Part shown: one piece after another, positions 7,265 to 12,462 of the stretch
How the letters are laid out: every line of letters begins with the position of its first letter
Numbering within the stretch: position 1 is the first letter of the stretch
Source: CAZOJJ01 sp964580105
GTDB taxonomy: Bacteria > Bacteroidota > Rhodothermia > Rhodothermales > Rubricoccaceae
Length of the DNA: 12,462 nt
NCBI GenBank assembly: GCA_964580105.1
Contig: CAZOJJ010000074.1
Coordinates: 1-12,462 of the forward strand
Direction: 5' to 3'
Program-made: the position numbers and the translations under genes
The notes under the pieces: model-generated
Seen by the model: only the letters and a program-made list of their open reading frames with translations
What the model was told of the DNA's origin: nothing
Database searches by the model: none

Positions 7265-7683
7265 GCCTGCGAAGCGTGTCGTTGGAGGGAGCGGATCAGG
7301 CCGCGGAGCATCCGGCTCAGCCGGTCGGCGTGGTCCAGCACGGGGTGCGCCGAGGCCGCGTCGAGGCACCCGACGCGCTCGGCGATGAGCGCCTGCGTCT
7401 CGGCCTCGCGCAGCGAGGCGTGCGCGCAGCGCCGATGCTGGGAGCGCAGATGCCGGATGTACTCGTTGGTCCGGCCGCGTCCCCACCCTTCCGCCACGTT
7501 GGACGGAATGGAGACGGCGGCGCGGCGGAGCTGGGCGGACAGGCCGAACCGTTCGTCGTCCGGGAAACGGCGCGTCATCGCATAGACCTCGGCGACGAGG
7601 CCCATCGCTTCCTGCCACACGGCGAGGTCGCGATAGCTGCGGATGCGGTCGTTCCCTTCCGGTCGGTTCGGCCTGTCCCCCAT
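7261..7683 (-). CDS. Four-helix-bundle protein (S23 / 23S rRNA intervening-sequence family, Avd-like)
   Basis: This encodes 140 residues, slightly longer than the usual 115-130 for the family. The conserved core is plain: SYRDLAVWQEAMGLVAEVY (16-34), RRFPDDERFGLSAQLRRAAV (38-57) and SIPSNVAEGWGRG (58-70), followed by NEYIRHL and SLREAETQALIAERVG. These are the hallmarks of the four-helix-bundle family found in 23S rRNA intervening sequences; related Avd proteins assist diversity-generating retroelements. Members form basic helical bundles that can bind nucleic acid, but the function of stand-alone copies is not established. The ATG at 7683 lies in the last octamer of the flanking array. The stop overlaps the next gene's TTG. 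An extra SQHRR at residues 81-85 interrupts an otherwise conserved stretch. It is the only non-envelope gene in the array and looks like an insert. Confidence 0.9.
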   Translation of the reverse strand: MGDRPNRPEGNDRIRSYRDLAVWQEAMGLVAEVYAMTRRFPDDERFGLSAQLRRAAVSIPSNVAEGWGRGRTNEYIRHLRSQHRRCAHASLREAETQALIAERVGCLDAASAHPVLDHADRLSRMLRGLIRSLQRHASQA

Positions 7684-7713
7684 CTGGCTAGCTGCCTACC
7701 TGGCGATCTGGCC
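7682..7713 (-). repeat. Octamer array, 4 copies (right end)
   Basis: Four octamers of the plus-strand form ATCTGGCC lie at 7682-7689, 7690-7697, 7698-7705 and 7706-7713. The last is exact and the others differ at one to three positions. On the minus strand they read as GGCCAGAT units, inverted relative to the array at 7214-7245. The array begins immediately after the stop codon of the upstream gene and donates the ATG of the four-helix-bundle gene. Confidence 0.85.
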
Positions 7714-9951
7714 TCACTTGAGCAGCGTCATGCGGCCGGTGAGAACCTGATCGCCCGCCGCGAGGCGGTAGACGTAGACGCCCGAGGCGAGGCCGGAGGC
7801 GTCGAAGGTGGCCGTGTAGGAGCCGGCCTGGAGCGGGCCGTCCACCAGCGTGGCGACCTCGCGGCCCAGCGCGTCGTAGACGCGGAGGGTGGCCGGGCCG
7901 GCGGCGCCGACCTCGAAGCGGAGGGTCGTCATCGGGTTGAACGGGTTGGGGTAGGCCGCGTCGAGGCGGTACGTCCCCGGCACGCCCGGCCCGGTCTGCT
8001 CCACGTCGAGCACGATGGCACCGATGTCGTCGAGGCTCGGCGGCGTCACCCGGTAGCTGCCGAAGGCGTAGTTCCAGGGCCCCTGCACGAAGGAGATCGT
8101 GGCGTTGAGGTTGAGGTTGAGGATGTTGAAGTCGGCCGGGATGGCCTCCGACGTGTCATCCACGCGGACCTCGTTGGCCTCGGTGCCGTCGGAGGAGACC
8201 TGGAATTCCCCGAAGCCGGGCTCGTTGTCCGGGCCGTCGGCGTTGACGTCGGTGACGATCACGTTCTCGAAGCGGACGAGGAGGCCCTCATGCGCCTCGG
8301 CGGTGCCGGGGTCGTCGCCGTTGAGGACGCCCGTGGGCAGCACTTTGTGGGCGTAGGGCGAGCCGGAGTTGTCGATGGTGAACTCGGCGTTGCCCCGGAG
8401 GTCGAGCTGCGTCAGGCCGGAGAACTCCTCGATCTCGGCGACCGTGATCGTGATCTGGTCGCCGACGGCGACGGGGCTGTTGCCCGGCACGATGGCCCAG
8501 ATGCCGGTCCACTCGCCGAGGCCGGGGTCGTCCTGGAGCGTGATGAAGCGGAGGCCGTTGTCGGCGAAGAAGTCGCTCTGGACGACGGCGGTGATGTCCA
8601 TGTCCGTGTCGGCGCCGAGGTAGGCGAGGGGGCTCGGCCCGGGCTGGCCGTCGGGCGTGCGCTGGATGTGCTCGATGGCGGTGATGCCGCCGTAGAGCAC
8701 GCGGTACGTCTGCTCGGTGGTCGTCGAGGTCCCGCCCTCGCTGTCCGTCGCCTCGACGGTGAAGACGACGAAGGAGCCGTCGGGCGCCGTCGGGATCTCA
8801 CCCTCGTAGGTGCCCGAGCCGTCGTCGGTCAGGTTGACCGTGCCCGTCGTGCCGGAGGGGAGGAACTCGTAGCTGAGCACGACCGAGGTGATGGTGCGGT
8901 TCGGGTCCGGCGTGACCTCGACGGCCACCTCGACCGGCGCGTTGCCCGGCACCGTGTCCGGGAGCGTCACGCTGCCGAAGATCGGTGGCGACTCCAGCCG
9001 CTCCAGGTCCTCGTCCTCGAACGGACTGACGGCGAAAACCGAGCCCTGCGGGAAGGTGGTGCCGTTGAAGTCGAAGGAGGGGAGGACGGCGAAGCCCTGA
9101 ATGTTGATGACGGAGCCGATGGCCGGCGGGACGAAGGGATCGTCCGACGGACGCGTGTTCCACGGCGGGTTCGGGTAGCCGTTGCCGTCGCGGTCGTTGC
9201 GGTAGCGGAGCGAGAGGTCACCGGAGTTGACGAGGGCGTCCGTACCGGGGGACTTCCACTGGAAGTTGACCCGCTCGTTGGAACCGACGGCGTTGTCCAC
9301 GACGAGGGCGTTCTCGAAGCGGATGTAGTTGTTGTTGTAGGCGTTGTAGTTGGCCCAGTTGACCTGCATCATGCCGCTGGGCAGCTCGGTCGAGACGTCA
9401 TCGGTGGTGACCGTGATCGGGTCCATGATCTCGTCCGGCAGGCCGAGCGTCTGGTAGGGGCCGAGGTCCTCGTAGGCCGTCGGCACGAACTGGACCGTCA
9501 GGCCCCCGCTGCTGTTGCCCTCACCGAAGGTGGTGACCTCGGCCACGATGGTGTAGACGAAGCCCTTGCGGACGTTGACGCTGTTCCAGAGGCCGGAGCC
9601 GTCCACGATCTGCGCCACCATGCCCTCGTAGCCCTGCGTCACGGCGCTGGTGTCCCGGAAGAAGATGTGGACGCGGCCCGGCATGTTGTCGGCGTCCACC
9701 CAGCTCGCGTTGCCGGAGTTGTAGGGGTCGGTGAGTGCGACGGCCGTGAAGCGGACGAGCTCGCCCTCCATCACCGGGTGCGTGTGGTCGTCCACGTCAT
9801 CGATGGTCAGCGTCTCGGCGTTGTCGATGAGATACTGGATGTCGGAATCGGCGACGCGCTGTGCTTCGCGCACGGTCACGTTGGTCTGTGCGGACGCGAG
9901 GCCGGGCGCGAGGAGCGCCAGCATCGCTAGAAATCGGATAGCCGTTTTCAT
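7714..9951 (-). CDS. T9SS-sorted secreted protein with OB-fold-like modules
   Basis: This encodes 745 residues with a signal peptide of about 22 (MKTAIRFLAMLALLAPGLAS then AQ). The N-terminal third (about 35-300) contains OB-like beta segments (MEGELVRFTAVALTDPYNSG). Residues 320-417 are an Ig-like domain (PVEVAVEVTPDPNRTITSVV, GSGTYEGEIPTAPDGSFVVF). Residues 418-640 resemble the OB-fold module found in secreted nucleases of the ExeM/NucH type (ITAIEHIQ, FITLQDDPGLGEWTGIWAIV, AVGDQITITVAEIEEFSGLT, EGLLVRFENVIVTDV), but no nuclease catalytic domain follows. Residues 659-745 are a type A T9SS sorting domain (AYPNPFNPMTTLRFEV, LRVYDALGREVATLVDG, SGVYVYRL, TGRMTLLK). The protein is therefore expected to be exported through T9SS and released or anchored at the surface. 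It is the second gene of the array; the binding partner or substrate is unknown. Confidence 0.9.
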   Translation of the reverse strand: MKTAIRFLAMLALLAPGLASAQTNVTVREAQRVADSDIQYLIDNAETLTIDDVDDHTHPVMEGELVRFTAVALTDPYNSGNASWVDADNMPGRVHIFFRDTSAVTQGYEGMVAQIVDGSGLWNSVNVRKGFVYTIVAEVTTFGEGNSSGGLTVQFVPTAYEDLGPYQTLGLPDEIMDPITVTTDDVSTELPSGMMQVNWANYNAYNNNYIRFENALVVDNAVGSNERVNFQWKSPGTDALVNSGDLSLRYRNDRDGNGYPNPPWNTRPSDDPFVPPAIGSVINIQGFAVLPSFDFNGTTFPQGSVFAVSPFEDEDLERLESPPIFGSVTLPDTVPGNAPVEVAVEVTPDPNRTITSVVLSYEFLPSGTTGTVNLTDDGSGTYEGEIPTAPDGSFVVFTVEATDSEGGTSTTTEQTYRVLYGGITAIEHIQRTPDGQPGPSPLAYLGADTDMDITAVVQSDFFADNGLRFITLQDDPGLGEWTGIWAIVPGNSPVAVGDQITITVAEIEEFSGLTQLDLRGNAEFTIDNSGSPYAHKVLPTGVLNGDDPGTAEAHEGLLVRFENVIVTDVNADGPDNEPGFGEFQVSSDGTEANEVRVDDTSEAIPADFNILNLNLNATISFVQGPWNYAFGSYRVTPPSLDDIGAIVLDVEQTGPGVPGTYRLDAAYPNPFNPMTTLRFEVGAAGPATLRVYDALGREVATLVDGPLQAGSYTATFDASGLASGVYVYRLAAGDQVLTGRMTLLK

Positions 9952-9983
9952 GAGGGAGCGGGTTGTTGGTACGAGGAACTGGC

Positions 9984-10039
9984 CCGTATTGCGTAGTGCG
10001 TAAAGGCGTCCTTACGCGATACGTTCTACGCGATACGCC
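9984..10039. repeat. Inverted heptamer-array hairpin between the two T9SS-sorted protein genes
   Basis: Three plus-strand heptamers of the GCGTATT type lie at 9984-10004 and four of the inverse ATACGCG type at 10012-10039. The right array ends exactly at the stop codon of the upstream gene (10040-10042). At the centre, GCGTAA-A-GG (9998-10006) pairs with CCTTACGC (10010-10017) over a CGT loop, with one bulged A. The 18-bp string at 9985-10002 is identical to that at 2525-2542, which shows it is a dispersed repeat. No T-run follows the stem, so it is not a typical terminator. The rest of the junction, 9952-9983, holds nothing I recognise. Confidence 0.87.
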
Positions 10040-12268
10040 CTAGCGGATGATGACGAACTTGCCGGTCTGCGTCTCGCCGGTGTCGAGGTCGTGGACGGAG
10101 AAGAGGTAGAGGCCGCTGGCGAGGGCGAGGCCGTTCTCCGAGAGGATGTCCCAGGCGTGCTCGCCGCCGGGGAGCACGCGGTTCTCGCCGCTGAGGGCGC
10201 CGTACCAGCCAGTGTCGCCCTGGTAGGTGGCCGCGTCGTGGTCCATCTCGGCGACGATCTCGCCGGCGAGGGTGTAGACGCGGATCTGGCTACGCGGGGG
10301 GACGTTGGTGAAGTAGAGCTTGCGGGCCGTGTTGGAGCCGCCGTCCCACGCGGCACCGACGCGGTAGGGGTTGGGGTAGACGGCCACGGGGGGGCGCTCT
10401 CCGGCCGCCTCGGCGGGCGCGCCGGGGAAGACGCGGACGGCGTTGGCGGTGGCGCTGGACTCGAACGGGGCGAGCCCGGCGGCGGCGTCGCCCTCGTCGA
10501 AGGCGGTCACGGCGAAGCCGTACTGCCAGCCGTCGAGGAGGCCCTCGGCCACGTAGCGGTAGCGGTACGCGACGCCGGGCTCGTCCTCGAAGGTGACGGG
10601 CTCGCCGAGGCGGACGGCCTCGAAGCCGGTGTTGAAGCCGACGTCGTTGCCCTCTGCGTCGAACTGCGCGAGGAGGCCGGCCTCGCCGAAGAGGTTGCCG
10701 CCCCGGTCGTCGCCGGGGTCGGAGCGGTAGATGCGGTAGCCCTCGAAGTCGGCCCGTCCGGTGATGGGGTCCACGCTGGTCTCGGCGCGGTCGTCCCAGT
10801 AGAGCACGACGCGCCCGCGCTCGGGGACGGCGCGGAGGCGCGGGCTGGCGGGCGGCTCGGGGATGAGGTAGCGGTCGAGCGTGCCGTTGCCGTTGAGGTC
10901 CTCGCCCGCGTCGAGGCGGCCGTTGTAGTTGAGGTCCTCGCCGGCGTAGGTCCGCATGGCCCAGAAGACGTTGTTGCGGAGCGGCGCGCGGCTCTCCTCG
11001 GTGTCGAGCGGGCGGGGGCCGAGGCCCTGGTAGTCCTCCGGCTTGAGCGCCGCCACGGCGGCGAAGGTGACCGTGATGGAGGCGCCGGGCTCGACGCGCA
11101 CGAACGGGCCGACGGAGGTGAGCCCGATCCAGTTGCCCTCGGCGGTGATGCCGTCCTCGGCGAGCTGCTCGCGGAGGGGGCGCGGGTCTCCCGTGCCCGG
11201 AACGGGCAGGTCCAGCGGGAGGGGCGTGCTCATGCGCTCGTAGCGCTGGAGGTCGTTCTGGGGCCGGCCCAGCACGTCGCTGCTGCTGCTGAACTTCCAG
11301 AAGCGCGGGTTGAGGCGGGGGACGGGCAGGCCCTCGGCGGCGTACTCGTCCTGGAGGAAGGGGTGGAAGAAGCGGCGCCCGCCGTCGGGGTGGTCCCACT
11401 CGGCGCCGAGGAAGGCGAAGGCGCCGTAGGTGTTGAGGCTCTCCTCGGTGCCGCCCGCGTTCCAGGCGTAGGTGACGAACTGGCTGTCCGGCGCGGCGTC
11501 GAGGACGGTCCCGTCCACGTCGTAGATCGGCTCGCCGAGGAAGCCGCGCGCGCCCTTGTTGAAGAAGTTGGAGCCCGTCTCGCCGGTGTTGATCACGTTG
11601 CGGACGACGAGGTCGTCCCAGATGCCGACGTAGACGGAGTCCCACGCGGCGCCGGAGGTGTTCGTGATCTCGTACTCGACGACGACGAAGTACTCGGTGA
11701 AGGGGAAGCTCCAGGCGTAGGAGCGGGTGTTCACGACCATGCCGAGCTGGCCGGCCGGGTCCGGCATCGGCGTGAACGTGCCGGGCACGACGCGCGCGGT
11801 GTCGGCGAAGGTGGAGAGGAAGTCCTGCTGACTGACGGCCTCGGGCGTGAAGAAGGGGGACTCGGGGAGCGAGGAGCGCTGCTGGATGAAGCCGGCCTGG
11901 GCCACCTCGTAGCCGGCGGCGCCGGGGGCGTACCCGCCGCTGGAGGTGACGGCGGCGGTGCGGACGGTCACGAGGCCGTCGGCGCGGAGGGCGCCCACCC
12001 AGAGGCCCGCCTCGAAGAGGTGCTCCACGCCGGAGTCGAGCGGGTACTCGAAGGAGGGGGCGCCGTCCGGGTTGTTCCGAATGCTGCTGTTGCCCAGGAA
12101 GCCCGCGTTGGTCACGGTCAGGCCCACGTTGCCCACGTCGTGCGAGGCCTCCTGGAACTCCTGCGCCCGCACGGGCGCGACGAACAGGGCGGACGCGGCG
12201 AGGCTGCCTACGGCGAGGCCGAGGGCGGCGAGGCCGAAGGCAGCGAGGCGGCGCGGGGACAGAACCAT
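10040..12268 (-). CDS. Large T9SS-sorted secreted protein with EF-hand-like loop and FnIII-like domain
   Basis: This encodes 742 residues. Residues 1-35 are a signal peptide (MVLSPRRLAAFGLAALGLAV through APVRA, then Q36). Residues 36-440 form a large uncharacterised beta-rich region (VEHLFEAGLWVGALRADGLV; FPFTEYFVVVEYEITNTSGA; WDSVYVGIWDDLVV). Residues 443-466 carry two Asp/Asn-rich loops (DLNYNGRLDAGEDLNGNGTL then D), like dockerin or thrombospondin-type calcium loops. Residues 471-590 look like an FnIII-type domain (RGRVVLYWDD, FEGYRIYRSDPG, YGFAVTAFDEGDA). Residues 627-742 resemble a T9SS C-terminal region (VAVYPNPYRVGAAWDGG, IRVYTLAGEIVAEMDHD, LASGLYLFSV, TGKFVIIR). The ATG at 12268 was chosen because it starts the signal peptide; the frame is open to 12451, but that extension is Pro/Arg-rich and atypical. 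It is the first gene of the array and probably surface-exposed or released. Confidence 0.88.
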   Translation of the reverse strand: MVLSPRRLAAFGLAALGLAVGSLAASALFVAPVRAQEFQEASHDVGNVGLTVTNAGFLGNSSIRNNPDGAPSFEYPLDSGVEHLFEAGLWVGALRADGLVTVRTAAVTSSGGYAPGAAGYEVAQAGFIQQRSSLPESPFFTPEAVSQQDFLSTFADTARVVPGTFTPMPDPAGQLGMVVNTRSYAWSFPFTEYFVVVEYEITNTSGAAWDSVYVGIWDDLVVRNVINTGETGSNFFNKGARGFLGEPIYDVDGTVLDAAPDSQFVTYAWNAGGTEESLNTYGAFAFLGAEWDHPDGGRRFFHPFLQDEYAAEGLPVPRLNPRFWKFSSSSDVLGRPQNDLQRYERMSTPLPLDLPVPGTGDPRPLREQLAEDGITAEGNWIGLTSVGPFVRVEPGASITVTFAAVAALKPEDYQGLGPRPLDTEESRAPLRNNVFWAMRTYAGEDLNYNGRLDAGEDLNGNGTLDRYLIPEPPASPRLRAVPERGRVVLYWDDRAETSVDPITGRADFEGYRIYRSDPGDDRGGNLFGEAGLLAQFDAEGNDVGFNTGFEAVRLGEPVTFEDEPGVAYRYRYVAEGLLDGWQYGFAVTAFDEGDAAAGLAPFESSATANAVRVFPGAPAEAAGERPPVAVYPNPYRVGAAWDGGSNTARKLYFTNVPPRSQIRVYTLAGEIVAEMDHDAATYQGDTGWYGALSGENRVLPGGEHAWDILSENGLALASGLYLFSVHDLDTGETQTGKFVIIR
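12197..12256 (-). repeat. Degenerate 15-bp tandem repeat (4 copies) in a signal-peptide coding region
   Basis: Four 15-bp units lie at 12197-12211, 12212-12226, 12227-12241 and 12242-12256. The middle two differ at a single base. In frame they encode PRRLA, AFGLA, ALGLA and VGSLA, so the hydrophobic core of this signal peptide is a five-residue repeat with LA at each end. The unit length and the recurring LA match the RRLAL repeat in the NHL-type lipoprotein. Confidence 0.75.
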
Positions 12269-12462
12269 CTGGCGACGGAATGAAAGGGGCGGTGGGGACG
12301 CAGGCGCCGGGACCGGGCTGCAGCCGAAACGACCACGCGAGCGACGGAACATACGGGGCCCGCCCGTCGGGCCGGAAGGCGGGCCGCGCTTTTGATGGAT
12401 GCTTAACCGGGGCCGCCTCGGGCGGGCTCCGCCCCCCGGCGGCGACTGCACTGGCGCCCTAG
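12269..12462 (-). promoter_or_regulatory. Upstream/leader region of the operon with two GC-rich hairpins
   Basis: This 194-bp stretch precedes the first gene and holds no convincing ORF. An 8-bp perfect stem (GGCCCGCC 12357-12364 with GGCGGGCC 12378-12385, 13-nt loop) is followed on the plus strand by GCGCTTTT, so it could terminate plus-strand transcription or act as a leader hairpin for the operon. A second hairpin, GGGCGG-GCT-CCGCCC, lies at 12420-12434. An AT-richer patch at 12389-12407 is the likeliest promoter location, but I see no clear TAnnTTTG or TTG elements, so the promoter itself is not called. Confidence 0.4.

Larger units (their letters stand above)
7214..7713. mobile_element. 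Putative four-helix-bundle mobile element bounded by inverted octamer arrays
   Basis: The unit is 500 bp. Four octamers of GGCCAGGT type lie at 7214-7245 and four of the inverse ATCTGGCC type at 7682-7713, forming imperfect 32-bp terminal inverted repeats. One gene, of the four-helix-bundle (S23/Avd-like) family, fills the interior. The right end abuts the stop codon of the upstream gene (7714-7716). The left end runs into the lipoprotein signal-peptide region. A gene-less copy of the same layout lies at 1418-1506. Genes of this family are known as passengers of 23S rRNA intervening sequences and as diversity-generating-retroelement accessories. Mobility of this unit is inference: there is no transposase and no target-site duplication that I can identify. 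Confidence 0.5.

Noticed and set aside
7265..7618. Upstream extension of the lipoprotein frame into the four-helix-bundle gene
   Set aside because: The extension is Arg/Pro/Ala-rich, has no signal peptide, and overlaps a gene with clear family motifs; it would bury the lipobox in the middle of the protein.
7261..7683. A diversity-generating retroelement based on the Avd-like protein
   Set aside because: No reverse transcriptase, template repeat or variable repeat pair is visible in the window.
7214..7713. A 23S rRNA intervening sequence
   Set aside because: The flanks are protein-coding genes, with no rRNA sequence on either side.
7228..12283. Long plus-strand frames at 7228-9930 and 10091-12283
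   Set aside because: They mirror the two T9SS-sorted protein genes in antisense, with the same low-complexity composition; no signal peptide or family motif is present.

Overview
The window looks like chromosomal DNA from a very GC-rich member of the Bacteroidota/Rhodothermota group (a Rubricoccaceae- or Salinibacter-like organism is my best guess). The evidence is a CarboxypepD-fronted TonB-dependent receptor, a PorV/PorQ-family outer-membrane protein, two secreted proteins ending in type IX secretion (T9SS) C-terminal sorting domains, and start codons without clear Shine-Dalgarno sequences. No rRNA, tRNA or CRISPR array is visible.

All seven supported genes lie on the minus strand and read from right to left as one array. 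In transcription order they are: a large T9SS-sorted protein with an EF-hand-like loop and a fibronectin-III-like region (12268-10040); a T9SS-sorted protein with OB-fold-like modules (9951-7714); a small four-helix-bundle (S23/Avd-like) protein (7683-7261); a lipoprotein with two Ig/FnIII-like domains and an uncharacterised C-terminal domain (7264-5627); a TonB-dependent receptor (5481-2584); a PorV/PorQ-family barrel (2508-1507); and an NHL-repeat-like lipoprotein (1458-91). A strong intrinsic terminator at 40-2 closes the unit. The products are nearly all envelope or secreted proteins. A reasonable inference is a cell-envelope uptake or surface-display operon, with PorV-type and T9SS-type components serving the sorted proteins. 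The substrate cannot be told from the sequence.

The most unusual content is between the genes. Nearly every junction is filled by one of two dispersed short-repeat families: arrays of an octamer (GGCCAGAT/GGCCAGGT) or arrays of a heptamer (consensus near GCGTATT). Most form inverted pairs and most begin directly after the upstream gene's stop codon. The four-helix-bundle gene sits between inverted octamer arrays, making a unit of 500 bp (7214-7713). An 89-bp relative without the gene lies at 1418-1506. I propose a small mobile element of four-helix-bundle type and its gene-less derivative. In both cases the array also runs into the adjacent lipoprotein gene and encodes part of its signal peptide (both contain HLATWP). 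That suggests repeat DNA has been recruited as export-signal coding sequence.

Long open frames on the plus strand (for example 16-5916, 7228-9930 and 10091-12283) are antisense shadows caused by GC-rich codon use and were not annotated.
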